Assembly: GCA_047967505.1 (NCBI GenBank)
Contig: CM106539.1
Strand: one strand, 5' to 3'
DNA from: Dipteris shenzhenensis
Lineage: Eukaryota; Polypodiophyta; Polypodiopsida; Gleicheniales
DNA length: 64,000 bases
This document shows, one piece after another, positions 36,471 to 49,872 of this stretch (position 1 is the stretch's first letter; each line of letters opens with the position of its first letter). Below the pieces are notes generated by a model. It worked only from the letters and a program-made list of their open reading frames with translations, had not been told where the DNA came from and did not search any database. The position numbers and the translations under genes are program-made.

Positions 36471-39065
36471 AGGACAAAGACCTAAGATGAAGAAGTTCCA
36501 ATGATCTATGTCAAGGTCAAAAATCACATGATCAAGGGAGTCCTCATCGATGGAAGCTCTAGAGTTACCATCATTTTGGAACTAATCCTATAGTGACTCA
36601 AGTTGAAATGACTACCTTTAAATATTTGCATGGAAGATTATCAATCGGTGATGCTAAATGGGATGCTTAAGGATGTATGTAGGGTTTACTTTATGGTAAC
36701 AATCATTGTGGTCAAGATGAAGAATGGGAAGGGTATCCAGGCTTTGGGAAGATCATGCTAGAATGTTTGGAAGAAGAGGAAGCATTTGCCATGGATATTG
36801 AAGACAAGATACTTTCCATGAAAATTGTGCTAGTATCAACCATTGATGCCATGAGAGTAGCAATACAGCTACTAGTGGATGAAGAAGAGCCAAAATTGGC
36901 ATTGTGAAAAGGATTGACAGAAGATGAAGAAGGAGATCTTGAGACAAAACAAAGAGGATCTTGTGCATCACACTCAGTTGAATCATTGGCAATGGTTGAA
37001 TCACTTAGGGCTAGGCCATCAAAGACGTGTATGTATGCTCACGAGAAGAACCAAAGTTGATAGAAATCAATAAAGAACTACCTGATGAATTCATCAAACT
37101 AGCCCACAAACTCTTGGGTGTACCTCCAACTTTGATTTAATACCAAATCCCCTTCATTCCATGTGTAAAGCTAATTAGGCACAATAGAGATTTAGGATGG
37201 ATCCCAACTTGCAAACTTGGTCAAAGCTAAAATAGATCAACTACTAAGGTCAAGATTCACCTATCTGTTGGATCAGAGTGAATGGTTGCTTTCAATCATC
37301 ATTTTCCCTAAGAAGAATGGAAACATGAGGGTGTCTATGGGCTACAAGAGCTGAAAGAAGGAACAATCAAAGACCCATTTCCACTATTGGGCCACAATAA
37401 CTTCCTTTATAAAATAAAATGCTTGGCCACAATAACTTCCTTTATAATAAAATAATGTCCTTCTAATAACTTCCTTTATAATAAAGTTGTAGGGAATAAG
37501 ATGCATTCATTCATGAATGAACATAGAATCACACTAGTTAACGAAGACATGGAAAAAACTAAATGGGAGCATATTCAAGCAAGCTCATGATGTTTGGGTT
37601 GACGAATGTATACATTTCAAAGTTCATGATGAAAACATTTCAGGAGTGCATTGACAAATTCTTAGCCATTTCCTTGGATGATTTTGCAATATACAATATA
37701 AAACCAACAAAACTAGAGTGCCTGAAATAGGTATTTCAAAAATGCAAAGAAACTTGAATCTCCTTCAATGTGTATTTTTTGTCTTTCAAGAGTTTAGTTG
37801 GTCGAGAAAATTTCAATTCAAGGGATGATGATAGAGAAATCAAAGAGTAATGCTATCCAAAAAATGAAGGAGCCAAGTAGTGTCAATAGGTTTGCTTGTT
37901 CATGGGATTTCTCAACTTCCGTCAAAGATTCATTAAGAAATTTGTTGGAAGTAACAGAACCCTTGCATAAGCACAACCTTGTAGGAAATGAAAGTTTGAA
38001 CGAAATAATGAACGAGCTAAATAATTTCAAACTTTGCAAGAGATGGCAATGAAGGCACTAATATTGTGATGAAAGCACTAATATTGCGAAAGCCAAGAGC
38101 TTCAAATAAAACTTTTTGTGTGCATGTGGATGTATCAAGAACACCAATTGGGTCCATTTTGGCTCAACTTGAAGGGAACATGTTCTTCATGTGAGCTGAA
38201 TGTTCTCAATGGCAAAAACACATTACTCCACCATAAAAAGAGAGGCCCTAGCAATGGTGTATAGTGTTCAATAGTTTTTGCACTATTTATTGGGCAACCA
38301 TTTGTGTCTTTAATGGATCACTAGGCATTTCTCTATTTGTCTATGTGAAACCAAATTTTATTAAATCGATGCTTCTGCTTCAAGAATTCAACTTCAGGAT
38401 CATTCATAAACCTGGTTCATCCCATTTTGGAGCAAATTACTTGTCTTGCACCAAAGAAAGTTCCAAAGAGGAGAGGATGATGAGCTGCCTAATGTGTGAT
38501 TGTTCATTGTGTCAATACACAAGGACAAGACCTTAGAGTACCTTTCCATATCCACATTCCTTGAAGTGCATCAAAAGATGAGAGGAAAAGGATTGCACTT
38601 AAATCTTTGAAATACAATTGATTGCTACCATCTCTATAGAAAAGAGGTGGATATGATCCTTCAACGATGTGTCTTTCCAAATGAATGGGAGATAACAATG
38701 GCTGAACTTACTTCAAGGAGTGGCAGGAGGTCGTTTCTTAACTTACATCCCAGTTAACAAAATATATTGAATGTTGGGTTATGGTGGAGTACAATGTATA
38801 TAGATGTCACAAGGCACTACAAAATGTGTGATGTAGTCCAAATTTCAAAGAGCATATGCCACTTAACCCCACCCATCCTTGGGAACCCTTCTAAACATGA
38901 GGGTTAGAACATTCAAGGTTGCCACACACCCAGGAGGCAATAAGTACATAGTGGTGGCAGCAAATTATGTCACCAAATGGGGTGTAGTGAAAGCCTTTTG
39001 TGATAGTCCTATTGAGCATCCTTGCCAGCCTTCTCAAGGAAGGAGATTGTCACTCAATGCTTTTT
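36470..39065 (+). pseudogene. Ty3/Gypsy pol remnant (protease, RT, RNase H, integrase)
   Basis: Pieces occur in Ty3 order on the plus strand. Protease-like VLIDGSSRVTII is near 36540. The RT start is at 37200-37390 (SEWLLSIIIFPKKNGNMRVS, then TIKDPFPLL read through a frameshift). The RT palm is at 37590-37760 (FGLTNVYISKFMMKTFQECI, ISLDDFAIY). RNase H follows at about 38150-38450 (NGKNTLLHHKK, LLQEFNFRIIHKPGSSHFGA). Integrase is at about 38640-39030 (GLWWSTMYIDVTRHYKMCD, PGGNKYIVVAANYVTKWG). Part of RT between 37390 and 37570 is replaced by a short repeated AT-rich phrase (AATAACTTCCTTTATAATAA, three imperfect copies). Frameshifts and stops abound. LTRs were not found. Confidence 0.88.
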
Positions 39066-41682
39066 GATTTGGAGAATGCATGCAACAAGGATGCTAGAGA
39101 TTAGATACTAGGAACATCTCCACAATATAACTTTCTTGCACCACATATGTAGATCTACAAGTTGGGCACTTTGTGTAGCTTCTTGCTTAGAGTAGTCAAA
39201 AATGTGAGAAGCTGGTTGTTGTGCAACCACTTTAAACACTTTTAGTTTCCTCAATGAGGTTGAGGACCTTGAAAAAGAGTTCCTTCAAATCAAGGTTGCT
39301 AAAGTTCTCATCATCTTGATGACGGTAAGAGCTAACAAGGGTTGAAGGACGCAGTGATACAGCTCAAGAGTGTAGCGAGAGAGTTGAATGAATTTCTCCA
39401 GAATTTTGATAGATTGGATTGGAGTAAACTGATTGCCGAGTTCATGCAAACCGGTCTTCTTATATTATCTTAGACATTAAGTGCAATGATTATCGACGAT
39501 GAATTGGCCAATCTTTCGCATGTCCACACTCTCAATTATCATTTTGCCTCAACATTCTCCTATGAGTCAAGGACACTTAAATGAGGCAAGACTATCGAGG
39601 TAAATCTTCCATAGTCATGCATGTTTGATTGAGATGCCCAATCATTACTTACTAGCTAGCATTCTTGTTGAGTTGTCACCTAGTTTTGTTGAAAGTTTTC
39701 TCCCTATTTGGGAGTTATACACATGGTGGTCTTCCAATTTGCAAGACAATTTGATGGAAAATAGTGCTTGAAACATAGTTTCATGGGTTTAATGTGGGAC
39801 TTTAGGCCCTACTTCCCTGCACAGCTAGAAAGATATGGACTAAATTAGTGTCCCTGCAACCATGAAGGCTAGAAGGCTAATATTTGATTCTATACCTCTA
39901 AAGCAACCCCCAAACAATAATACAAGACCAAGAGGAGGGTTGATGTATAGCTTAAATGAAAAAGGTAGATTGGAAAATATCAAGGTGGTGGTAAAACATC
40001 ACCTTGACAACACCACTTGCAGCAACCCGATAGTCCTGGTACCTACATATAATCAGATTGAAGGACTTGAACAATGCCACAACAGTCGCTGGTAGATACA
40101 ATCCATCTTCCTCTTTCTTCTTACAAACCTGAAAAATGAATGTAGTAAGCAAATCCCTGAAAAGCTTCAGATCTAACTCTTCAAGTGGAATAGAAACGTC
40201 CAGACCCTCGACAAACTGCCATGCATCAAACCTAAGCCTGCTGGCCTAGTTATCTTTATCCGAACTCCGATAGAAACCACCATCCTCAACCTCCTTCTCC
40301 AAAGCAGGATCCAAAGGTAGAAACCTAGCGCTAGACCCTACAACAACACAATCACCAACCTGGGTACCTGAAAAACACAAAACAACAATAAAAACGAACT
40401 AAAACACAAATCACAAAACAAAACTACAACCACAGCAAAAAGCAAATTGTCACAACCCTAATCCCCACTTCATGCAACACCTCCAGAGCCGAAAACAACA
40501 TCATAATGACCATCATCACCTTCCTCACCCAAACACACAACCAAATCCCAGCACCAACTAGTAGAACCGCAACATCAACACCATCGACATCAAAGGCCAC
40601 CAAAATATCACCAGCAACATTCGCCTAGCTTAAACCGAGCAAGAAAGAAGGCACATCCTCCACCGAATCCATACCGGACACGCGAAAAACAAACCAACAC
40701 AACCACCACCTCACATAGAGCTCCTTAATCGCAGACGCACAACCAACACATAGAGCCCGTCAATCATAGATAAACCAGCACACCCAAGAGCATTAAATCT
40801 GGAGCCGGACATTGAAGAACCAGAGCGTGAAGCACAAGACACGGTTCCACTTCAGTGTCGAGAGAAGAACGACGAAACCAAAATGACACACGCATGCGAA
40901 TGAACATTCAAAATCTCTAATAACCATAGACGCATGAATCACCAACCAATAAAAATCCACCAACATGCACAAACCCACATGGCACCACTACTCACAAGCA
41001 TAAGCGCAACCGAACTCACGCCAAACTAAGCATTAAAAAAACTGCTGATTGACACGTGTTGGTCAAGTCGCCCATGCTGCCAGTTCGCGCTTTCCTTCGG
41101 AGTCTCAACGCTCGGGAAATGCAATGGTCCGCATGTCCAGCCACTTCCCGGCCGGCCGTAAGAGCGTCCTGCCACTTGGCATATCATTAGGAGCAACTTT
41201 TTGCAAATGGAGAGGAGCTGAAAAGATGGAACATCTCCAAGCCAGCAGCTTCACCATGAGCAGTTCTGATCGATTTCCAATTTCCAGAAAGGAACACAAG
41301 CTACATGGCAGATGGCGAGGTTGCAGTACAAGAGAACAGCGTTAGAAAACGCACTACTATGGAGTTGTGCAGACATCACGATGATAGCACGATTTTTATT
41401 CTCACAGACTTCGTATATAACGCCATGACGGTGTAGATTTAAGGTATATAATGAGTGCCATCGGAAAGAGTTCTGTTTATGACGACACCCATTTCTGGGT
41501 CTTGGTTTTGATTGCGGTGATGCTTCACGGACCGAGAGCTTATAGGAATACTTCACTCATCCTTTTCAGTGATGGAACAACTGGAAAATCGAAAGCGTGC
41601 AACTATGCTTGGCAAACATGTAAATTGGCTAGTGTGACGAGTCTGTTCTGAATCATCAAGATCTGCAGATGTCACGCATGAG
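39066..41682. other. Intergenic DNA upstream of PPR gene
   Basis: No gene is supported. 40370-41040 is markedly A/C-rich on the plus strand and depleted in T, giving unremarkable ORFs. 41050-41680 probably contains the promoter and leader of the PPR gene. Confidence 0.5.
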
Positions 41683-43959
41683 ATGACCCAAGAGTCGCTA
41701 TGGATAGACGGCCCGTACAATCCAGGTTGGATGAACGGCATGCTCGAGAAACAGGAGTCAAGAAACAAAGGAATGCACACGGGGAAGGCATCCATTGGTC
41801 AGGCCTGGTCGAACTTGCAAGACCGTGGCTTGATGGAGTGTGGCAGTGCCAGCTTCAGTGCTGGACCACAGGTGAATGCATTTAAAGCACAAGAACTTTT
41901 AGGGAAGAGCGGCCTGGAAACGCTTTCCTTAGAGGAGGCCCTCACGTCTATTGAACGGATGCGCCAGAAACCTTCGGTTCAGAACCTTACTTGCATCTTG
42001 CATAAGTGTAGAACAGAGAAAAATATAACTTATACCAATCGCTTGTACGCCTACATATGCAAAAGTGGGTTGGACTATCATAGATCTCTTGGGAACTACC
42101 TCGTGCCAATGCTGGTGCAAGTTGGAAGAATATGTGATGCTCAGCAGGTTTTTAACAGGTTGGTCGATCGGAATGTCTATTCGTGGACTTCTCTAATCAT
42201 GGGTTATATTGAATGTGGGGAATCACAACAGGCCCTCGAGCTTTACCAGAAAATGCAAGAGGACTCTGTACATCCTAGCAAGTATACCTTTGTGGCCCTA
42301 CTGAAGGCTTGTTCAAGGCTAAAGGATGCAGATAAAGGCCGAGAAATACACACTGAGATTGCTAGAGAGGGGTTGGAAAGAGATCTTATTGTTGGGAACA
42401 CCTTGGTGGATATGTATGCCAAATGTGGCTTGCTTGCAACAGCATGCAAAGTGTTTGACAAGCTGCAAGTTCAAGACGTAGTCTCGTGGACTACAGTAAT
42501 TGCAGGATATGTAGAACATGGTCTCGGTGAGGAAGCACTGAACTGCTTTCAACAAATGCAACTAGAGGGTATCTCTCCAAATGCTGTCACATTTGTTTGC
42601 AGCTTGAAAGCTTGTGCCAGCGTAGGAGCTATGGACAAGGGCCGAGAAATACATGCTGAGATTGCTAGAAAGGGTCTGGAAAGAGATCTTTTTGTTGGCA
42701 GCACCTTGGTGGATATGTATGCCAAATGCGGCTTGCTTGCAAAAGCGAAGGAATCTTTTGACAAGCTACCAGTTCGAAATGAGGTCTCATGGAATGCATT
42801 GATTGCAGGATATGCCGAGCAGGGGCTTGGTGAGGAAGCACTGAACTATTTTGAGCAAATGCAAATGGAGGGTCTCTCTCCAAATGCTGCCACGTTTGTT
42901 TGCAGCTTGAGAGCTTGTGGCACCATAGGAGCCCTAGACAAGGGCCAAGAGATGCACTCCGACATTGCCAGGAAGGGGTTGGAAAGAGATCTTATTGTTG
43001 GGAGTATCTTGGTGGATATGTATGCCAAATGTGGCTTGCTTGCAAAAGCACAGGAAGTGTTTGACAAGCTGCGAGTTCGTAATGAGATCTCATGGACTGC
43101 ACTAATTGCAGGATACACAGAACGTGGACTTGGTGAGGAAGCGCTGGTCTGTTTTGAACAGATGCAGCTGGAGGGTGTCTCTCCAAGTGCCGTCACATTT
43201 GTCTGCAGCTTGAAAGCTTGTGGTAGCATAGGAGCCATAGACAAGGGCCGAGAAATGCATGCCAACATTGCCAGAAAGGGGCTGGAAGTAAATCCTTTTG
43301 TTGGCAGCACCTTGGTGGATATGTATGCCAAATGTGGCTCACTTGCAAAAGCACAGGAAGTGTTCGAAAAACTGCCTGTTCGAAATGGTGTGTCATGGAA
43401 TGCATTTATTGCAGGATATGCCCAGCTAGGAGAAAGTGAAATTGTTTTCCAGATGCTTGAGAGAATGAGAGGAGAAGGCATAAACCCAGGTGGGGTCACA
43501 TTTTCTATTATTCTCACAGTTTGCAGTCACATGGGTCTTGTTGATAAGGGTCAGAATTACTTTGAGTCCATGAGCAAAGTTTATGGTGTCACTCCAACTA
43601 TTGAGCACCACACTTGCATGGTGGATCTCCTTTGCCGTGCAGGCCAATTAGACAAGGCATTAACAATGGTGAAGAAGATGCCTTTCCATCCTGATAATGT
43701 GGTGTGGCATACGTTGTTGGGTGCTTGTCAAAAGTGGGGTCATGTGGAGCTTGGAAGACTGGCGTTTGACCATGCAGTGCAATTGGATGAACAGGATGCT
43801 GCATCTTATGTCTTGATGTCTAACATATATGCAGATGCTCACATGCAGGAGGAAGAGAAGATTGAGGCAACGAGAGTGAAAGAACAAGCATGGGAAAAGC
43901 CAGAACAGAGATGGTGGACTGATATTGGCAGTATTATGGCACATCCATCCACTGCCTAG
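41683..43959 (+). CDS. PLS-class PPR protein with truncated E-type C terminus
   Basis: A single-exon ORF of 758 codons. An N-terminal region of about 100 residues is followed by PPR motifs recurring every 101 residues (MYAKCGLLAKA, VSWNALIAGYAEQGLGEEAL, SPNAVTFVCSLKAC, DKGREIHAEIARKGLERDL). At least four units are nearly the same at DNA level (303-bp spacing). The C terminus has an E domain (PTIEHHTCMVDLLCRAGQLD, MPFHPDNVVWHTLLGAC, SYVLMSNIYADA) and stops in what should be the E+ region (KPEQRWWTDIGS); no DYW deaminase follows. Such proteins bind organellar RNA and, if active in editing, need a partner supplying the deaminase. An organelle-targeting peptide is not evident at the annotated start, so the true start may lie elsewhere (ATG at 41683 is the first in this frame). 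Confidence 0.93.
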   Translation: MTQESLWIDGPYNPGWMNGMLEKQESRNKGMHTGKASIGQAWSNLQDRGLMECGSASFSAGPQVNAFKAQELLGKSGLETLSLEEALTSIERMRQKPSVQNLTCILHKCRTEKNITYTNRLYAYICKSGLDYHRSLGNYLVPMLVQVGRICDAQQVFNRLVDRNVYSWTSLIMGYIECGESQQALELYQKMQEDSVHPSKYTFVALLKACSRLKDADKGREIHTEIAREGLERDLIVGNTLVDMYAKCGLLATACKVFDKLQVQDVVSWTTVIAGYVEHGLGEEALNCFQQMQLEGISPNAVTFVCSLKACASVGAMDKGREIHAEIARKGLERDLFVGSTLVDMYAKCGLLAKAKESFDKLPVRNEVSWNALIAGYAEQGLGEEALNYFEQMQMEGLSPNAATFVCSLRACGTIGALDKGQEMHSDIARKGLERDLIVGSILVDMYAKCGLLAKAQEVFDKLRVRNEISWTALIAGYTERGLGEEALVCFEQMQLEGVSPSAVTFVCSLKACGSIGAIDKGREMHANIARKGLEVNPFVGSTLVDMYAKCGSLAKAQEVFEKLPVRNGVSWNAFIAGYAQLGESEIVFQMLERMRGEGINPGGVTFSIILTVCSHMGLVDKGQNYFESMSKVYGVTPTIEHHTCMVDLLCRAGQLDKALTMVKKMPFHPDNVVWHTLLGACQKWGHVELGRLAFDHAVQLDEQDAASYVLMSNIYADAHMQEEEKIEATRVKEQAWEKPEQRWWTDIGSIMAHPSTA

Positions 43960-45905
43960 TATGATGCGTATTGAGATAGCTAGCTAATCTTTCTTGCCTC
44001 AAAGGATAGTTGGCAAAGCAGGGCAGCTAAGGGGTTTCCAAAGACAGGAAAGACAGTGTGGGCTGCCACATACAAGATATTGTGGGTTGCCATGCACCCA
44101 GCTACGCAAACAAGTAGGCCACCATGCACGAACGGGCAGGACAGATAGGACACCCTACAGTGCCATTCTGGCAGCTACATCAGTAATGGATAGGCTACTC
44201 TGTGGAGTAACAGAGGGTGGCACAGCCAGCACACCAGTACTACAGCCCAGTTGGTCCGACTGGCAGGCATTCAGTTTGGGGCAATCAAGCCTCCTTGTCA
44301 ACCTGATGGGGAGGTTTGCACAGCCTACATATGCAGGAGAGGAGGCCCTGATTGAGAATCAGCCTTCAGGCAGTCCCAGCCTCCATCGACGGTAGGATGC
44401 CATAGATTCCAGCATTTGTGCACATAATCCAAGTATTATATCTTCAACAGCCGGTAAACACGGTCATGGAGCAGGTTATGGGGACGTATAGGAGCAGATG
44501 TACATAGCTCCTGGGGATACATATAGCCAAGCATAGCACTGCAAGTCCATGAGGGCTTGAGTGCCCCTGGATGAGAAGCACAACAGAGCCTAGACATGAG
44601 CAAGCCAAGGCACGTACAGGGTAGTTCATCCTCAGCAGACCAGTAGGACTTCCACATGGCCTAGAGATGTCTTCATAGCTTCAAAAGCAACTGTGACAGT
44701 CGGCCAGATGGAGCAACTCTTAGATTGCCCTCGGGACTAGAGCTGAAAGCCGAGTGGCTATTGTCAGTAGGTAGCCTTATTAGGCTTGGAGGAACAAAGA
44801 GGTCCATTGTGTTTACCCATTTTGGGCAATAATATAATTTCAGCAAATACTTTGTTTGGAAAAAGGAGACAAGGCTGCAGCCCAATAGCGTAATCGCCAG
44901 ATAGGTAATCTATCATGGCTTTGTTTCAATGTTGTTGGAACTTGAGGAGTCGTCATACTAATTTTTCATGTCAGGGAGTGTGGTATCCAAGATCATGAAG
45001 GCTGAGAGATCCATTTTTTGTAGTTGGGGCATTGACAATCAATCTCGTCAAACTATTGGATGAATCCCTCCAAGTTGGCGGTCTGTGGTTGGCATCGTTG
45101 TAGCCACCATAACTCATCATGATCAATCCTAATCAAAGAGCAGTTGACCGAATAACAAATGCTTTCACATTTTACTTGCATGGATGATTGCGAGAGTTCT
45201 ATGACATACATAGTCTACTTGATCTCTATAGGAAACAGATTGCGGCCCTTGAATGTTACGGGATGATCTATGATCTCTCCTATGACTGGTGTTGGTCGTC
45301 ACGATCCAGGAATGCTGATGTCGTGATTGCGAGCTTACCAATCACTTTGGTCCTTGCAGTTAAAGCTGACTGATGCTTATTAGTCTTCCATTCCTGCAAC
45401 ACACTTGTAAGTTGTGATGGTTAATGCAATCCTTGGGTGCTGTGATTTAAGCTTGGATACCATGACATGGTAGGTTCTCTGCTTTGTGCACCTTCTTTGA
45501 CTGTGAACATAATGAGTCTATTTGAAAACTGTATGTTCAGCTTGTTTGTGTGCTGTTTTGTATGTCCATCTTTCCAGGTGCTTATAGAAAGACCTTCTAA
45601 GCATTTCAATTATGATTGTGATGATTGCAGTATCTAGTGAATCTTTTGCTTTCCTTGGCTCTATTTACACACTCTGGATTGATATCACACATTGCAAAAT
45701 GTGTTGATAAAGTAATCATCTGAATCTTCGATTAGAAGATGGAATGGGTACTAAAATAGTTGTAGGATTCTCAAAGTATGATATAGTTTTATCGATGGTC
45801 ACATACTCAGAGGCAATCACTTTTCTTTAATGGATTAGTCTTTGACTCTTTTGAAATAACTTGTGAAAATACATTTAATTAATTTGACATTCAATTTGTT
45901 GTAGA
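43960..45905. other. 3' flank of PPR gene and intergenic DNA
   Basis: The ORF at 43994-44395 and its neighbours have no motif and no similarity I recognise. Nothing else is supported. Confidence 0.5.
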
Positions 45906-45909
45906 GCTC

Positions 45910-48900
45910 CTATAGAATGTGTATAGGAAAGAGAACCAAGCACTTTAAAATGATTCCTGAAGGCTTAATTCCCATAGGAGCTTCCATTGAAGTTATGTTA
46001 TGCAAGATGCCACTGGACTTTTGTCCATCAATCCTGCCAGATGGCGCGACCATGGTAGCCGAGGGTGGAACTGGATGCTCACCCATCACGAGACTGCAAC
46101 GAGCCACCCAAATGTTCCACGCAGTGATACTGGCTACCACCTCCCAAATGCTGTCCTCCAGAGGAGAAAGGGGGGCTAGGCTATGAGGAGGGACTGCCTC
46201 ATGGAGCGCTATCCTCTGAATGCTTTGACCTTGTATCCGGTAGGCTGGGGAGATCTCGTCAATCTGGAACGTGTATCCTCCCTCCGTCAACCAGGCCACC
46301 ATCCCCCAAGTGTCATCCCTTTGAAGACTCTGCATACGGGTCATGATCCTGAGGGCTCCCATCCAAATCCTCGCTGCTCTACGATAGCTCCAAAGGCAAT
46401 GCGGAATCGTCTTCAGGAAACAACCAAAGCAACAATGGCACTGCCCCTCCACTCGCATCTGCTCCAACCACGGTCCCATGGGAAAGCCTCCGTGGGCGGC
46501 CAGCCAAAAGTAGGAACGGACATCCCGGGGCACTCTTTGGGTCACCCAATGCTGCTCCCTCGAGGGGGTCCACCTCGAACAGTCCATCTGAAGCCTCCTG
46601 CCAATCCGTGTGGTGTAGGAAAAGAAGGGCATCTCATCCATCTGCTCGGCAAGGCCACCCCTAGAGGGCCAGAACCACTCTCGCGGATCCCACTAGACCT
46701 CCCTCAAGGGTCTACCCTCCCATAACCAGAGGCGCCATCTGGGGGCATCCTGCTCTGAAATACTGGCAGGGTCAATGTGCCACTCCTTCCCCAAACGTCC
46801 CACCACTCTGATCATTTGCCAGTGAATTTTGATGCATTTGCTAGTGAATCCCATCAAGACTCCCATCCATCTCAAGGTCTCTCTCAGTGAGCGGATGAAG
46901 TAGGCCTCCAGGTCCTACACAGTAGAAGCCGGGGTGCGTGCTGCCTCGCCACATCATCATCCTCAAAGGGACACGAGTCCAAGAAAACTACCCCAACCAA
47001 ATGCTGTCCCTCCAAACATGAAGTCCCTCCCACCAGGACTCAGGGATGGCTAGGTCGATCTCTCTTATCCGATGCCTTTCCTCTCGCAGATGCGCTAGGG
47101 CGCCAAGCCTCACCTCTGCCTCTATGGGTAATCTGCTCCATTTGCCAAAAGACCTGGCCGGACCATAGTCCCACTATGCCCAACCAATGTGTGTCCGCTG
47201 TCCAAGCGTATCGCCCCTCCTGATCTCAGATCTCTGGGTGCCACATAAGGGGCAAACGCTCGAACTCCTCTCTACATTTGGGCGGAGCACGAATGAGACT
47301 CCCTGCTAGTCTCTGCCAGACCTTGTGAAGGCTCCACATCAAGGGGGAACCCTTCCCTATAAGGGGGGCCTCTGAGAAGATCGACCTGTGTGAAGGTTGC
47401 CACTATCCTCCGGTGCGTGGGGCGTTCTTGAGAAGCCCTCTCTGTAAGAGGAGCTTCCAAGGCTTTGCACCTGGGGTGAGGCCGTGAACAACCAACTTGC
47501 CCAGAAGGGCTCTGCTCTGCATCTTCAGATCTATGATACCCAAGCCTCCCAGTGCCTGTGGCATGATCACCATCTGCCAAGAGACCCGGGCTAGGGGAAG
47601 CTTGGCTAAGCTCCAGTAGAGAAGCTTGCGCCGAACACTCTCAAGGACCGGGGCAATCTGCTACTTGGCAACTGAGGTATCTCGCTGTCTAGCCCCGCGG
47701 TATCTCTGCAAAGTCACTCCCCCACTCACGGATCTCCTGTGTCTTCTCATAGCCTGTGAAGAAACCTATAGACTTTGTCCAGTTGATCTGCGCACCCGAG
47801 GCCTCACAGTAGATAGCCAGGGCTCCCCTGACTCTCTCCAAACTCGCTGTGGTGCCCTCAACATACAAGGCCATGTCATCTGCACACTCAGAGTAAAGCA
47901 GTTCCTCCTCCTATCAGATTGGGAGCCTCAACCCTGTGAGGCCCGCCACCTGTGATCTCAAGTAGTAGCTTAAAGCCTCCGCAATGAACAAGAAGAGGAA
48001 GGGAGCGAGTGGGCAGCCCTGGTAGACTGAGCACGAGAGAGGAAAGGCCTCGCCCGTGTGTCCTCCAATAAGCATCTGGCTAGATCTTCCGCATAAAGTG
48101 TTGAAACTCATCTGACCCATCTGTCTAAGAAACCCAATCTCCGCATAGTGCCCTCCAGGAAGGACCACTCCACCCTGTCGTAGGCCTTCTCAAAATCCAA
48201 GAGGACGGCCAGCGGCTGTGACTCCTTCTGGACCAATCCACTCTCTCCCAAAAAGTGAAGATGTTGTCCAGGATGTTGCGCTCCTAGACAAACCTCGTCT
48301 GTGTGTCGTGGATGATGTCAGTAAGATGGGACCGTAACCGCAATCTCAAGACTTTGGTGAGGATCTTGTAAACGGTGTTAAGCAGAGTGATCGGTCTCCA
48401 CTGCCGGATTTTTGACCTATCTCCCATTTCGCGATCAAATAAATCCACCCCCTACTCAAGGACCGAGGGAGGGAGCCCATGTCGAAAATCTCATGGCATG
48501 CTAGTGGGAAAGGGGTTGAGATAATCTCCCAGAAGTTCCGGAAGAAGGCCGGAGTCAAGCCATCCTTGCCAGGACACTTTTGGGTCGGGAGAGCCTTGAG
48601 GGCTTCCCAGACCTCCTCATCCGTAAGAGGCTCCTCCATCTTGCTGCATAAATCTTGCGAGACTACTGCCGGAGCGTGATCCCAAACTACCTCTCGGGCC
48701 ACAATACCAGCTGGAGTCATCCTCTCCGTCTGAAAGAGCTGGCTGTACCCACCGGGCCCGGGAAGAGTGATAGGAGAACTCAGCCCATAGAATCTCCATG
48801 TCCTGAAGCTCAAGGCGAGTGCTCTCGAACTTGTCGCTAAGCCACTGAGAACCTGGTTCCTGCTCCCTGAGCCGCTCTATGGAGGCGAGGTCTCTCCTCA

Positions 48901-49872
48901 AAGCCTGCTCATGCTCCTGAAGCATCCTCCTCCGCCTAAGGGCATGAGTCTGTAACTCCTCAGTGCTCCTCTGGATCGCATTGGCCACCCACGAAGCCTA
49001 GCCCTCGGCCGGTGTCATCTTTGATTGCTCCCAAATTCGTGCCATGACTTGCTGGATCTTCTCGTCCTGTAGGAGGTCCTCTAGAATGCAGGCCCCCTTG
49101 TGGGGGAGACTGCGGGGTGATCTAAGGAAGTACTATGGGAGAGTGGTCTGACATCGTGGTACCTACCAAAATATCGGTAGAGCCGCCTCTGTGCAGTGGC
49201 CAATCCCCAATGTAGAAACAGTCTAGTCTCAAGCAATCCATTGTGTCTCCTCTGTTCGAAAGAGAAGAGGAGGCTGCCAGGTATCTTGCTGAAATTTGGC
49301 TCTCGCCACGGGTCCCTGCCACTGATCATGAAAATGAACTGCTCCCAGGTGCTACGCTTTGCTGCTGGCATCTCAGAGGAGGCGCTGCCTTGCTTGTCTT
49401 CCCCAAACTCCAGGTTGTTGAAGTCCCCTCCAACAATCTAGGAGTCTACATCCGGAAGACACTCTGTCAGCCTCCTCCAAAAGGCCGGGCGTTGTTGTCT
49501 GCACGCTGGGGCATTCACGTTCAGGATCCCAATCCTGGACTCTCCCGTCTTGACTCCCATCCAAACTGCCTGTCTTGGGATAAGCTCACCCTGATCGTAG
49601 ACCTCTGGAGCCAAAGTCTGTGAAACCAAGATGCAGAGCCCTCCGCTCCGTCCTACTGCAGGGGACCACTCCTTTGGACCTCGCCCTGGGAGGAGGTGGT
49701 GACGCCGTCTGATGTTTGCTGCTGAGAACATATGCTCCTGGATCAAAAGGATGTCCACTGTCCGCCCTACCACTGCCCTTTGCAACTCCTACCAGAGTAT
49801 CAGGTACTGCGGTTGGCTACGAGCACGGTCGTGGAGCCCGTGCATGTTCCAACTCACTATGGTCTAGCTCAT
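45910..49872 (-). pseudogene. L1-like LINE ORF2 (endonuclease, reverse transcriptase, zf-RVT)
   Basis: Starts at the ATG at 49872 and reads MS*TIVSWNMHGL, the opening of the APE-type endonuclease. It continues with VDILLIQEHMF, GGLCILVSQ and IVGGDFNNLEFGED. The RT follows: LTDEEVWEALKALPTQKCPG (then KDGLTPAFFRNFWE), [50 protein letters not shown] and CADDMALYVEG, with Cys in place of the usual Tyr/Phe before ADD. The L1-type tail has LGGLGIIDLKMQSRALLGKL and, at 46640-46200, a zinc-finger-like stretch (CHCCFGCFLKTIPHCLW). ORF2 nicks DNA and primes reverse transcription at the target. There are many stops: TAG at Gln-like positions (MS*T, LW*ELQ, FV*ERNI), one that looks like Trp to stop (VDS*IVGGDFN), and several frameshifts. 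No poly(A) tail was found at the low-coordinate end. Confidence 0.92.

Noticed and set aside
43994-44395. 133-codon ORF just after the second PPR gene
   Set aside because: No PPR, E or DYW motif and no other recognisable feature; likely 3' UTR or intergenic.
45917-46725. Plus-strand ORFs over the LINE zf-RVT region
   Set aside because: Shadows of the minus-strand LINE ORF2.
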